A stretch of 64,000 bases of DNA from SXTU01 sp964496695 (lineage in GTDB: Bacteria; Verrucomicrobiota; Verrucomicrobiia; Limisphaerales; SXTU01). This document shows positions 39,906 to 48,611 of this stretch, piece by piece. The notes below the pieces were generated by a model. That model was not told the origin of the DNA. It was given only the letters and a program-made list of their open reading frames with translations, and made no database searches. The stretch covers positions 1-64,000 of the forward strand of contig CAZCBE010000016.1 in NCBI GenBank assembly GCA_964496695.1, given 5' to 3'. Positions within the stretch are counted from its first letter, which is position 1, and each line of letters opens with the position of its first letter. Made by a program: the position numbers and the translations under genes.

Positions 39906-40078
39906 GATGTTTCGTTCACGCTTCAAACGACCTCCATCCGCAGGTGGCGGTGACATTCAGGCCGGGTTTTACTACTCCCCGCGGAGACCGTTCCACTGGT
40001 CCGTTTGGAAGCTTCTGAACCGGCTGGAGCCGTGGGGTTGGCTGGAACGGCTCAAATCGGCCTTCAACAACTGCGGGC

Positions 40079-41848
40079 CTACGGCAGCCGCCGCAGCTTC
40101 TCCACCCCTTTGCCCAATTGCACCGCCTCCCCCGCAAAGGCTCCCGGTTCGGTGACCCGATTATTCTCCAACGTGATGTCCTCCGAGGCCGCCAACCAGA
40201 TCACCGCATTGTTCGCGATTTGAAAGCTGGCTCCCGTGTTCGGTGGCGCATCCTGCAGCGGGCGGAGGAAACGATTGCCCCGCACCGTCACCCCCCGCGC
40301 CGAGGAAATGACCAGGTTCGCCCCCGCGCATTCCTCGAAGATGTTGTCCTCGATCACCAGCCCGGCAAAAACGCCTGCCGCCCGCAGGTTCTGAGCCGTC
40401 CCCGCAGCCGTGATGGACAACGCCCCGGCGGACGCCGACCAGGGAGCCGGACAAAACCATCCCGCCCGCCGGATCGTGTTGCGCCGGATCACCAATCCCT
40501 CGATGCCGGCGGCGGCGTTGCCCGGCAGTTCGGGACACACGGTGAGCGCGTGCGGCGTGTCGAGCAGGTTGCCCTCGATGCGCCCGCCCGCCTTGATCAG
40601 CACCCGGCCCGCGCTATGGATGCGGTTGTCGAGAAACGCAAAGCCGTTCCCCATGCGGTCCGGCGAGAACACGGAGTCGCCCACCTTCACCGGCAGTTCG
40701 CGGTCCAGCGTCACCTCCAGGCAGCGCGGCGAAACCTGCCATTCCGACCACGGCTGGGCAGCCGTCAGCTTCGCCAGCACCGCCGGATCGAGCTGCGCCT
40801 CCGCACGCGAGCGGCTGCGGCGCGTGCGGATGGTCGCCACCGGTGCCCCGAGCCGGGCCATCAGGCGGTCACCCACGTCCACTCCCAGGGTGAACTCATC
40901 GCGGCTGGCCAGCACCAGGTTCGTGCCCGACTGCTTCAAGACCATGAAATCTGCAGACTGCACGCTCCATGAGTCGTCCCCCGCATCACGGATTTCGCAG
41001 CCCTCCACCCGGGGGCCGACGCGGACGGTCTTGGTCTGCATGGCGTCCCACGATGTGCTGAGCAGCCGCGACTCGCTGGCCCCGATCGGCGGGGGCCCCG
41101 GCACCACCCGGCAGCCGAGATACTCCGTCTTCCCGCCCCCATCGGCCTCAAGGATGCCCATGCCCGGCGCGCTGTGGATGGTCACGCTGCGCAGCGTCAC
41201 CGACGTGCAACGCTCGATGGCAAAGGCGTGCGGAATCCCCTCGCGCCCCTGACCCGTGCTGAGTGAGACCAGATCACCAGGCCTCGCCGTGCGACCAATC
41301 TCCTTGAGCGAAACGCGGACGACGTCCGGCCCTTGCATCACCGCCTTGGTCCCCCACAGAAAAGGCATTCCCTTCTTCCGGTAGCGCGTGACCGGGTCCA
41401 CGACATCAATGCGCGCATACGGCTCGCGCGGGTAGCCGGCGTGCAGCTTCACATCAATCCAGCCACGGTCCTCGGCCACCGCGGTCACCGTGCCTTGCGT
41501 GAACGGCAGCGGGTCGTAGTCCACCGTCAGTCCGCGGATTGTCACGCGCTCGCAATCCTCCAGTGCCACCGCGCGCGTCAGCGTCGTGGCCACCAGCGTC
41601 ACCCCGTCCGCCACGATCTCGACCCAGCGCAGGCCATGCAGCCACCAGACCACCTTTTGCCCCGCCGCCGGTGCGAGGCGATAGCTGCCCGGCGGGATGA
41701 CCACCCTGGTTTCGCCCCGCTTCAACGCCGCTGCGACCACCGGGCGGAAGTCAGGCAGCTCGGCCGCGGAAGCCAGGTGTCCGGCCAGGGCCAGCAAAAG
41801 CGCGACAATCCAGCGGCGGAAGCAATATCTGGCCGGGTCAATTCTCAT
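40079..41848 (-). CDS. Secreted right-handed beta-helix protein (GH110-like)
   Basis: 589 aa with signal peptide (about 11-29, WIVALLLALAGHLASAA). The layout fits parallel beta-helix glycosidases: a start VVIPPGSYRL, GVTLVATTLTRAVALEDCERVTIRGLTVDYDPLPFTQG, then helical rungs CTSVTLRSVTIHSAPGMGILEADGG, VEGCEIRDAGDDSW, NRIHSAGRVLIKAGGRIEGNLL, IRRNTIRRAGW, IEDNIFEECAGANLVIS and ENNRVTEPG. These features recall alpha-1,3-galactosidases of family GH110, but catalytic residues were not assigned. Probably degrades a polysaccharide outside the cytoplasm. It overlaps the GNAT gene upstream by 11 nt, suggesting coupled translation. Confidence 0.78.
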   Translation of the reverse strand: MRIDPARYCFRRWIVALLLALAGHLASAAELPDFRPVVAAALKRGETRVVIPPGSYRLAPAAGQKVVWWLHGLRWVEIVADGVTLVATTLTRAVALEDCERVTIRGLTVDYDPLPFTQGTVTAVAEDRGWIDVKLHAGYPREPYARIDVVDPVTRYRKKGMPFLWGTKAVMQGPDVVRVSLKEIGRTARPGDLVSLSTGQGREGIPHAFAIERCTSVTLRSVTIHSAPGMGILEADGGGKTEYLGCRVVPGPPPIGASESRLLSTSWDAMQTKTVRVGPRVEGCEIRDAGDDSWSVQSADFMVLKQSGTNLVLASRDEFTLGVDVGDRLMARLGAPVATIRTRRSRSRAEAQLDPAVLAKLTAAQPWSEWQVSPRCLEVTLDRELPVKVGDSVFSPDRMGNGFAFLDNRIHSAGRVLIKAGGRIEGNLLDTPHALTVCPELPGNAAAGIEGLVIRRNTIRRAGWFCPAPWSASAGALSITAAGTAQNLRAAGVFAGLVIEDNIFEECAGANLVISSARGVTVRGNRFLRPLQDAPPNTGASFQIANNAVIWLAASEDITLENNRVTEPGAFAGEAVQLGKGVEKLRRLP

Positions 41849-42293
41849 GCGTAGGACTGGCCAGCTTCAGGGCCAGCAGTTGACGATCAGTTTCTGTGAA
41901 ACCAGCGCGGCGATACACGGCGTGCGCGGCACCATTCTCGCCTCCCGTTTCCACATGGATGGCCCGGATGCCCCGCCCGGCGCAAACGGCTTTCACCTCG
42001 GCCAACGCCGCTGCCGCCAGCCCGGCATTCCGAAACGACGGCCGGACAAACAGGTCATCCACGAAGGCGCTGCGTCCGCCGTATTCCATGCTGTAGCACA
42101 GCGTCAGCACCACGTAGCCGATCGCCTGATCGCCGCTCTGGATGAGCCACACCTGGCCCAGCCGGTCGTCGGCCAGCAGGTTCGCAAAAGCTTCGGTCGC
42201 GCGCTGACGGTTGAGTGGAAAGCTGCTTTCGGCATAGGACTCCTCCATCAGCGCGACGAGCTGCGGCACGTCATTGGGCGTGGCTGGTTTCAC
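41838..42293 (-). CDS. GNAT-family N-acetyltransferase
   Basis: 151 aa. GNAT fold with the acetyl-CoA site VDDLFVRPSFRNAGLAAAALAEV (Q/RxxGxG/A-like loop), AIHVETGGENGAAHAVYRRAGF and an N-terminal PNDVPQLVALMEESY. It lies 4 nt after another GNAT gene and overlaps the beta-helix gene. The substrate is unknown. Confidence 0.88.
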   Translation of the reverse strand: MKPATPNDVPQLVALMEESYAESSFPLNRQRATEAFANLLADDRLGQVWLIQSGDQAIGYVVLTLCYSMEYGGRSAFVDDLFVRPSFRNAGLAAAALAEVKAVCAGRGIRAIHVETGGENGAAHAVYRRAGFTETDRQLLALKLASPTHEN

Positions 42294-42297
42294 TGGT

Positions 42298-42741
42298 TCA
42301 GGCGTCGGGGATGTTCTGCGGCACGCGCTTGCCCATGCTCACGCGCGGCTCCACGGCATAGCCCAGCGCGGCGTAAAACGCCGTCACGCGCTCGTTCCCG
42401 GCCAGGATCTGGAGGTTGATCTTCACACAGCCCTTCGCAGCCAGGGCCTGCTCTGCATGGGCCACCAGGCGGGTGCCCAGCCCCTGACGACGGTGGTCGG
42501 CCGCCACCGCCACCGAGTAAATCCAGCCCCGGTGCCCGTCGTATCCGGCCATGACGGTGCCGACGACCGCGCCCTCGGCAAGCGCGACGAAGAAGAGCCC
42601 GTCATCCACCGCAAGCTTCTGGTCAATCACGAGGCCCGGCCGGTTGTGCGCCGCCTCGTAGCCGAACACCGCCTCCCACAGCGCGATCACCTGGCTGCGA
42701 TGCTCCGTGTTCACGAACGGAGTGAGGACGATGGAGTTCAT
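42298..42741 (-). CDS. GNAT-family N-acetyltransferase (YpeA-like)
   Basis: 147 aa from ATG 42741 (MNSIVLTPF). YpeA-like pattern: VIALWEAVFGY, IYSVAVAADHRRQGLGTRLVAHAEQAL (acetyl-CoA loop RRQGLG), CVKINLQILAGNERVTAFYAALGYAVEPRVSMGKR. The frame remains open upstream to 42960 through a palindrome, which I exclude. First of a three-gene unit with a second GNAT and the beta-helix protein. Confidence 0.88.
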   Translation of the reverse strand: MNSIVLTPFVNTEHRSQVIALWEAVFGYEAAHNRPGLVIDQKLAVDDGLFFVALAEGAVVGTVMAGYDGHRGWIYSVAVAADHRRQGLGTRLVAHAEQALAAKGCVKINLQILAGNERVTAFYAALGYAVEPRVSMGKRVPQNIPDA

Positions 42742-42814
42742 GCGCGAGCGCGTGGCCGTCACGGCCAAGTCAGTGCTGCCATGAAACCCAAAGCGTCGGC
42801 AGAACGCCAGCGCC

Positions 42815-42870
42815 GCCTCGCGGAGCGCGGCTGGGTCCCGCTCAGGGTGGGATAAGCCGCAGCAAGCCCA
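42815..42870. repeat. GAGCGCGGCTGGGTCCCGCT palindrome
   Basis: Second copy of the element at 7925-7975, in the 42742-43076 divergent region. The remainder of this gap is AT-richer near 42960-43020 and probably holds promoters, but no clear -35/-10 pair is visible. Confidence 0.6.
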
Positions 42871-43040
42871 GCGTGTCGGGCGATCTGGCAACGCCTCGCC
42901 GCCGCCGGCCCACCGCCGCCCCTTTCCCTGCTTTCCACAGTTTCGATTCATCCCGCGCATCCGCTCTCGCCAATCCTTTCACGCCGATTTTTCCGATTTG
43001 CCATTGATTTAGCTGCGCCGTCCCTCTAGCAGTCTGGACT

Positions 43041-43061
43041 GGAGCGTAGCTCATTCGCTCC
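43041..43061 (+). promoter_or_regulatory. Leader hairpin before the DGQHR gene
   Basis: GGAGCG, loop TAGCTCATT, CGCTCC: a 6-bp stem ending 15 nt before the ATG at 43077. It could sequester the initiation region or be an operator. Function is not established. Confidence 0.35.
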
Positions 43062-43076
43062 GTTGACATCACCACC

Positions 43077-44210
43077 ATGATCGCCACCCAAATCCGCCAG
43101 AAGGACGCCCTCTTCTATTTCGCCTCCTATTCCCCGGAGCAGCTCCTCCAGAAGGTCCGTTTCATCAGCCGTTTCTACGGGGACGAGGCGGGCACCATTC
43201 CCGCCGAGCCGCCGCCGGAGGAGCCGGATGACGTCGCGCAGTTCATCGCCCGCGTCGAGCGCAGCGACGCCGCCTTTCAGCGCGACCTGTCCCACGCGAA
43301 GGTCAAGGCCATCCGCAACTTCTACGAAACCGCCGTCACGCAGCCGCTCATTCCCGGCACCGTGCTGCTCTTCACCCCGCAGTCGCTCCGTTTCGACGCC
43401 TGGTCGGACGGCAGCGGTGTGGGGCAACTGCGCGAGCCGGACGAGAAGTATCTGATCATTGACGGCCAGCACCGGCTCGCCGCGCTGGAGTTTTACGCGC
43501 GCACCCACCCGGAGGAGGCGAAGAACATCCGCGTGCCCTGCATCATCTTCGATGGCCGCAGCGAGGACTTCGCCACCGAGATGTTCGTCATCATCAACTC
43601 CACGCCCACGCGCATCAACAAGAGCCACCTCGTGGACCTCTACGAAAAGGTCTCGTGGGCCGATCCCGACCGCCGTTTCGCCGCCGACATCACCGAGCAG
43701 CTCTATCGCGCCGAGGACAGCCCGCTGCGCTACCGCATCAACCGTCTCGGCGGCCGCAGCCGGCAGGAGAAGTGGATCTTGCAGGCCGAGCTGTTCAACG
43801 AGGTTCACCGCTGGATTCGCCAGGAATGGCCGGGCATCCAGAAGGCCGGGGCCACCAAGCACCATGCGCACTGCTACTACCTTGCCCTGCGCGATCTCCT
43901 CAAGGCCGCCGCCCAGGTCTGGAGCGCCCAGTGGGGCCAGCCCGACTGGATGGTCACCAAGCCCGTGACGCTCAAGGCCCTCGTCCGCGTGGCCATGGAT
44001 CTCACCGCGCAGGACCCCCTGCCGGTCGAGGACCGCACGGCGCGCTGGACACAACGGCTCGCTCCGTGGGCCGAACTCGCCGAAGCCTTCCGCGCCGAGG
44101 GCTTCTACGCCCGCTTTCCGGCGAAGGGCCAGACCGAGCGCGTCGCCAGCATCCACCGCGAACTGGCGAGCGCCATCGGGCTGCGCAAGCGGGCGCGGGC
44201 GGCAGAGTAG
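43077..44210 (+). CDS. Solitary DGQHR-domain protein (DndB/DpdB-like)
   Basis: 377 aa. The domain signature D129-G-Q-H-R133 lies in YLIIDGQHRLAALEFY, followed by VPCIIFDGRSEDFATEMFVIINSTPTRINKSHLVDLYEK, the typical DGQHR core. DGQHR proteins regulate or assist phosphorothioate (Dnd) and deazaguanine (Dpd) DNA modification and related defence islands. No dndCDE, dpd or nuclease gene is nearby: neighbours are GNATs and an MFS transporter. The N-terminal 50 residues contain an acidic/Pro-rich stretch (IPAEPPPEEPDD). Function here is unknown. Confidence 0.8.
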   Translation: MIATQIRQKDALFYFASYSPEQLLQKVRFISRFYGDEAGTIPAEPPPEEPDDVAQFIARVERSDAAFQRDLSHAKVKAIRNFYETAVTQPLIPGTVLLFTPQSLRFDAWSDGSGVGQLREPDEKYLIIDGQHRLAALEFYARTHPEEAKNIRVPCIIFDGRSEDFATEMFVIINSTPTRINKSHLVDLYEKVSWADPDRRFAADITEQLYRAEDSPLRYRINRLGGRSRQEKWILQAELFNEVHRWIRQEWPGIQKAGATKHHAHCYYLALRDLLKAAAQVWSAQWGQPDWMVTKPVTLKALVRVAMDLTAQDPLPVEDRTARWTQRLAPWAELAEAFRAEGFYARFPAKGQTERVASIHRELASAIGLRKRARAAE

Positions 44211-44248
44211 GGTGTGCCGACGTGTAATCCCGGTTGTGCTCACGGCCA

Positions 44249-44349
44249 AAGGTTAAAGGGTTAAAGGGTTGAAGAGCTGAAGGGTTGAAGAGGCGTCCAG
44301 TGCCGCCTCAGCCCTCTTTAACTCTTCAACCCTTTAACTCTTCAACTCG
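44249..44349. repeat. GGTTAAAGGGTTGAAG inverted word array
   Basis: GGTTAAAGGGTTAAAGGGTT GAAGAGCTGAAGGGTTGAAG (44251-44290) and CTCTTTAACTCTTCAACCCT TTAACTCTTCAACTC (44314-44348), period 8, around a 20-nt spacer. Same words as the in-gene array at 10104-10200. Lies just upstream of the MFS gene. Confidence 0.9.
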
Positions 44350-44416
44350 TCAAAATAATACGGGTGCGTAACAAAACCCTTGTCCGCCCTCCCCGCGTCG
44401 TGTCCAATTGCGCACC

Positions 44417-46129
44417 ATGAGTTCTCCGCAGACGCCCGCGCCGAAGCTTAACGTGACCCAGTGGCTGATCCTCACCGTCGCCAGCATCGGCTTCCTCTTT
44501 GACACCTACGAGCTGCTGATGACGCCGCTCGTCGCCGTGCCGGCCATCGCGGAGCTGCTCCAGGTGCCGCCGAACAACCCGATCGTCACCGAGTGGACGG
44601 GCCGGCTGCTCTGGCTCACCGCGCTCTGCGGCGGCACGTTCGGCCTGCTGGGCGGCTGGCTCATTGACCGCTTCGGGCGCAAGACCATCATGGCGGCGAG
44701 CATCTTCCTCTACGCCTTCTCACCGTGCGCGGCGGCCTTTGCAACGAGCCTGCCGGTCTTCATCTTCTTCCGCTGCACCACCTTCATCGGCGTGTGCGTC
44801 GAGTTCATCGCCGCTATCACCTGGCTGGCGGAATTGTTCCCCGACAAGCGCATGAAGGAAATGGCGCTGGGCTATACGCAGGCGTTTGCCTCCGTCGGCG
44901 GCCTGCTGGTGACCGGCATCAACGTCTGGATCATCGGCCACGCGAACGAGCTGCCCGCGCTGCCCGTGCCGGAAATCTTCAACACCCACGCGACGTGGCG
45001 CTACACGCTCCTCACCGGCTTCCTGCCGGCCATCCCCATCGCGCTGCTGCTGCCGTTTGTGCCGGAATCGAAGGTCTGGCTGGAGCGTCGCGCCTCCGGC
45101 TCGCTCAAGCGCCCGAGCTTCGGCGAGCTCTTCTCGCCCGAGCTGCGCCGCATCACGCTCGTCACCGCCGCCCTCTCCGCCTGCGCTTACGGCGCGGCGT
45201 TCGGCGCGCTGCAGATGACCCCGCTCCGCATCGCGCCCGGCCTCCCCGACATGGCCGAGCACCGCACGTCGCTCAAGCCGCTCCAAGATGAGGCGAAGGA
45301 ACTGAACAAGCAGCTCGACGCCGTGATGGTCCCGTTCCGTCAGGCTACCGCCGAGGTGCCGGGCCTGCTGGAAGTTGCGGCCAACCGCGCGAAAATCCGC
45401 ATCGCCCAGCGCGGAATGCGGAACGCCATGGATAATCCCGCCACGCCCGAGGCGAAGAAGGAGGAGTTGAAAGCCCAGTTCGCCGCCTCGACCAACAAGT
45501 TCGCCGAGCTGGACGCCAGCCTGACCAAGCTCACCGAGGGCAAGCCCGACGCGAAGAAGGCCGTCATCGAGCGCGAGAAGATGCTGAAGCTCCTCGGCGA
45601 CAACCGCGCCAAGCAGGAGCCGTTCGACCTCGCCATAAAGGCGCGCGGCAACACCGTGCAGCTCTGGCAGGAGCTGGGCGGACTCGGCGGGCGCATCGCG
45701 CTGGCCGCGCTGCTCGTGGTCGCCATCAGCCGCGGCACGCTGCTGCGGCTCTTCCAAATCCCCGGCCTGCTCGTCATCCCGCTGACCTACGTCTGGCTCT
45801 TCCGCGACCAGCCCGGCCTGTTCCAGTTTGGCGTGGCGGCGGCGGGTTTCCTGACCGTGGCGCAGTTCAGCTACTTCGGCGAATACCTGCCCAAGATTTT
45901 CCCGCTCCACCTGCGCGGCACCGGCGGCAGCTTCGCCACCAACGTGGGCGGACGCATGATCGGCACCTCGGCGGCGTTCCTCACCGCGAACATCATCGCG
46001 CCGAACCTGCCCGGCAACACCTTCGAGCAGGTCGCCCTCGCGGCGGCCATCACCGGCACCGGCGTCTATGCCATCGGCTTGGGCTTGAGCTTCCTGCTCC
46101 CCGAGCCGCCCGCTGAGGACAAGCACTGA
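44417..46129 (+). CDS. MFS transporter with a long coiled-coil loop
   Basis: 570 aa. Typical MFS N-half: TM1 WLILTVASIGFLFDTYELL, the loop 2-3 signature GGWLIDRFGRKT, and TMs up to VTGINVWIIGH. After TM7 (LVTAALSACAYGAAFGAL) there is an atypical insert of about 150 residues (about 267-425), highly charged and helical (EAKELNKQLDAVM...EELKAQFAASTNKFAELDASL), before TM8. The rest ends with FLTANIIAPNLPG and a C-terminal TM. Standard MFS have no such loop here. Substrate unknown; the DapA-family genes downstream suggest a sugar acid or sialic-acid-like compound (inference). I chose ATG 44417; TTG 44408 is in frame. Confidence 0.9.
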   Translation: MSSPQTPAPKLNVTQWLILTVASIGFLFDTYELLMTPLVAVPAIAELLQVPPNNPIVTEWTGRLLWLTALCGGTFGLLGGWLIDRFGRKTIMAASIFLYAFSPCAAAFATSLPVFIFFRCTTFIGVCVEFIAAITWLAELFPDKRMKEMALGYTQAFASVGGLLVTGINVWIIGHANELPALPVPEIFNTHATWRYTLLTGFLPAIPIALLLPFVPESKVWLERRASGSLKRPSFGELFSPELRRITLVTAALSACAYGAAFGALQMTPLRIAPGLPDMAEHRTSLKPLQDEAKELNKQLDAVMVPFRQATAEVPGLLEVAANRAKIRIAQRGMRNAMDNPATPEAKKEELKAQFAASTNKFAELDASLTKLTEGKPDAKKAVIEREKMLKLLGDNRAKQEPFDLAIKARGNTVQLWQELGGLGGRIALAALLVVAISRGTLLRLFQIPGLLVIPLTYVWLFRDQPGLFQFGVAAAGFLTVAQFSYFGEYLPKIFPLHLRGTGGSFATNVGGRMIGTSAAFLTANIIAPNLPGNTFEQVALAAAITGTGVYAIGLGLSFLLPEPPAEDKH

Positions 46130-46130
46130 C

Positions 46131-46160
46131 CTAGCAGCCGCCGACGTGAGGCGGCGGATG
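46131..46160. repeat. Fragment of the GTAGCCGCCGACGTGAGG palindrome
   Basis: AGCAGCCGCCGACGTGAGGC GGCGG, matching one arm of the 34898-34968 element. Occupies the 35-nt gap between the MFS stop and the DapA-like ATG. Confidence 0.7.
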
Positions 46161-46164
46161 CTTC

Positions 46165-47199
46165 ATGAACGCACCGACACCTCCCGCGACCCGCGCCGAC
46201 TGGCACGCGCGCCTCTTCCCGCGCGGCATCCCGCCGCTCTGGTGTCCGCTGCTCACGCACTACCGCGCCGACGGCTCGCTCGACCACGCCCGCATCACCG
46301 CCCACCTGCGCCACCTCGCGCCGCACGTGAAGGGCTTTCTCATCCCTGGCTCGACGGGGGATGGGTGGGAGATGACGGATGCGGAGATACGTGAGTTGCT
46401 TGGCCTCGCGCGGGAGCAGACGGCGAAGCTGGAACTGCATCTGCTGATTGGGGTGTTGAAGACAGACGAAGGTGCTGCGTGTTCCGTGTTGCGTGAACAA
46501 GGCCGGACGCTCACGGACGTAGCCACGCAACACGCAACACGCAGCACGCCTGGCTTCACTGTTTGTCCTCCCAAGGGCGCAGACCTGCCCCAAGAAACCA
46601 TCCACGATGCCCTGGCCGACATTCTCGAACTCGGCTTCCCCACCGCGCTCTACCAGCTCCCGCAGGTCACGCAGAACGAGATGTCGCCCGAGACCTTGGC
46701 CGATCTCGCCGCACGCTTCCCTAACTTCATCCTCTTCAAGGACACCAGCGGCGCGGACAAGGTCGCGAACTCAGGCTTGGACTTCGGAGGTGTCTTCCTC
46801 GTGCGCGGCGCAGAGGGTGGTTACGCAACCTGGCTCAAGGCCGGCGGCGGGCCTTACGACGGCTTCCTCCTCAGCACGGCGAACTGCTTCGGGCGCGAAC
46901 TGCATCAGGTGATCGAGTTGCTCAAGACCGGCCAACGTGACGAGGCCCAACGCCTCTCCGACCGGCTCGCCGCCGTGGTGAAAGAAGTCTTCGCCCTCGT
47001 CGTCGGCCTGCCGGACGGCAACGCTTTTGCCAACGCGAACAAGGCGATGGACCACTTCTTCGCGCATGGCCCGCAGGCGGCCAGCGTGACCCCGCCACGC
47101 CTGCACGCCGGCAGCCGGTTGCCTGTCGAGGTGATCCGGCAGGCGGGCGCGGCCCTGGAGCGGAGTGGATTCCTGCCGAAGCGTGGGTATTTGGAGTGA
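46165..47199 (+). CDS. DapA/NanA-family aldolase or dehydratase with an in-frame insert
   Basis: 344 aa class I aldolase-type (beta/alpha)8 barrel. Family points: LIPGSTGDGWEM (usual GTTGE loop), LYQLPQ (catalytic Tyr region, Y163) and the Schiff-base lysine K192 in LFKDTSG. Residues about 103-129 are a repeat-derived insert (CSVLREQGRTLTDVATQHAT) where the family normally has the loop before the strand leading to PPYY-like sequence. The insert is the GTGTTCC/GCAACAC element also seen in mfd. Its start, 35 nt after the MFS gene, suggests an operon. It likely cleaves or dehydrates a keto-sugar acid. Confidence 0.88.
   Translation: MNAPTPPATRADWHARLFPRGIPPLWCPLLTHYRADGSLDHARITAHLRHLAPHVKGFLIPGSTGDGWEMTDAEIRELLGLAREQTAKLELHLLIGVLKTDEGAACSVLREQGRTLTDVATQHATRSTPGFTVCPPKGADLPQETIHDALADILELGFPTALYQLPQVTQNEMSPETLADLAARFPNFILFKDTSGADKVANSGLDFGGVFLVRGAEGGYATWLKAGGGPYDGFLLSTANCFGRELHQVIELLKTGQRDEAQRLSDRLAAVVKEVFALVVGLPDGNAFANANKAMDHFFAHGPQAASVTPPRLHAGSRLPVEVIRQAGAALERSGFLPKRGYLE
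46473..46550. repeat. GTGTTCC/GCAACAC inverted word array inside the DapA-like gene
   Basis: Left GCGTGTTCCGTGTTGCGTG (about 46474-46492), right CACGCAACACGCAACACGCA (about 46525-46544). Same family as 4680-4755 in mfd. Exactly in frame within the barrel. Confidence 0.9.
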
Positions 47200-47275
47200 A
47201 GCCCCAGAGGTTCTGGTAGAAATCGCGGCGCTAGTTTTCGCTGCCGTCCTCCCTCCACCGGGACTCCTCCGAGGT

Positions 47276-48190
47276 TCACTTGACCCACTCAAAGAACCCC
47301 AGCTTCTCCAAGTCCGCCCGCAGCGTGGCCTGCTGTTCCGCGCTCAGGCTCCCGTTCGGCAGCCTTGCCGGCCCGACGTCCACGCCGAGCATCTTCATCG
47401 TGGCCTTGGCCGCGCCCATGTAGCCGCGTGAGGCGAGCAGGGCGATGAGCTGCACGGAGCGGAACTGCTCGTCACGCGCCGCCGGGAGATCCCCGCGCTC
47501 GAAGGCCGCGATGACACGGTTGTAAACGGGCGCGGCGAAGTTGTAGCTGCTGCCCACCGCGCCGGTCGCGCCGAGCGCGAGCGCGGCCAGCAGGTATTCG
47601 TCACAGCCCCACGGCACGCTGAACGCACCGCCGTCGAAGCGCAGGCACTGCTGGAACATCATGAGATCGGGGTTGGTGAACTTGATGCCGGCCAGGTTCG
47701 GAATGCGGTCGCGCGCCTGCGTGAGGAACTCCGGCATCGGCAGGGTGAAGCCGGTCAGCACCGGGATGTCGTAGTAGAAGAACGGCAGTTCCGGGCAGCC
47801 GCCGGCAATCTCCGCACAGCAGTCCACGAGCGACGCCACGGAGCGGGGCTTGAAGTAGCTGGGTGCCAGCGCGGCCACGGCCACGGCCCCGAGTTCTTGC
47901 GCCTGCGCCGCCAGCGTGCGGGCGTCCGTGAGGCAGTTCGTGCCCACATGCACCACGACCTTCAGCTTCGAGCCGCGGGTCACTTCCATCCACCGCACCG
48001 CGAGCGCGCGCCGTTCCTCAAGCGTCAGCGAATGGCTCTCGCCGGTGCTGCCGCAGATGAAGGCGAAGCTCACCCCGCTGGCGGTCAGATGCGCCGCCTG
48101 TTTCTCAACCACGGCGAGGTTCAGCGAGCCGTCCGCGTGAAAGGGGGAGTGGGTGGCGGCGACAAGGCCGGTGAGGGGATAGGCTTTCAT
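47276..48190 (-). CDS. N-acetylneuraminate lyase-like DapA-family protein
   Basis: 304 aa. GSTGE loop (47-51), YYDIPVLTG (catalytic Tyr about 140) and Schiff-base lysine K170 in GIKFTN: the GSTGE plus GIKFT combination is typical of neuraminate lyases and related sugar-acid aldolases rather than true DapA. The ATG at 48190 follows a TTG codon in frame. It is convergent with the DapA-like gene; 76 nt separate the stops. Together with the MFS gene it suggests a catabolic locus for a nonulosonate or related keto acid. Confidence 0.88.
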   Translation of the reverse strand: MKAYPLTGLVAATHSPFHADGSLNLAVVEKQAAHLTASGVSFAFICGSTGESHSLTLEERRALAVRWMEVTRGSKLKVVVHVGTNCLTDARTLAAQAQELGAVAVAALAPSYFKPRSVASLVDCCAEIAGGCPELPFFYYDIPVLTGFTLPMPEFLTQARDRIPNLAGIKFTNPDLMMFQQCLRFDGGAFSVPWGCDEYLLAALALGATGAVGSSYNFAAPVYNRVIAAFERGDLPAARDEQFRSVQLIALLASRGYMGAAKATMKMLGVDVGPARLPNGSLSAEQQATLRADLEKLGFFEWVK

Positions 48191-48611
48191 CAATGATTCA
48201 AGGGCTGATAATCGGGCCGTTCAGTCGCGCGAGTTTGCGGATGCCTCCCCGTGCCGCAAGCCGATTCGTGGACGGACGACAGAACAGGTGGGAAAGCGCT
48301 CGCCCTGCCTCGAAGAGCGCGGCCTTGAGCCGCTTCACCGTTCAAACATCCGCAGGGCCTGAATTCACCCAGCGTGATGCGTGCTGAAGAGGCTTTTTGC
48401 GCCGCGACTCGACAGCTCTGCTGTCCGACTGCATCAATGCCCAACTCAAATGCTTCGGCACATGACGGCTCTCCCGTTGCTGCCCCTGGTCGCCAGCTAT
48501 CGCCGCAGACGAGCTACCGGACTTGGCCCCGCGCAGTTCCGCCACGCCAAGGAGCTGCTCGCCACTAAAGGCGGGGTTCCATGTCGGCAGCACGCGAAGT
48601 CCAGGCTGATC
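48191..48611. other. Intergenic region with repeat fragments
   Basis: No convincing gene. Contains a partial GCGCGGCCTTGAGCCGCTTC element (48309-48350, family of 5218-5310), a stretch GAATTCACCCAGCGTGATGC with no match in the window, and a CTAAAGGCGGGGTTCC fragment near 48565 (family of 6436-6552). Confidence 0.6.

Noticed and set aside
39790..40155. 121-codon plus-strand gene downstream of DUF1592
   Set aside because: Its N-terminal part is the decayed DUF1585 remnant and the rest has no coding signal and runs into the beta-helix gene's 3' end.
44720..46126. Long minus-strand frame (468 codons) antisense to the MFS gene
   Set aside because: Charged low-complexity shadow of the MFS gene with no transmembrane or conserved motif.
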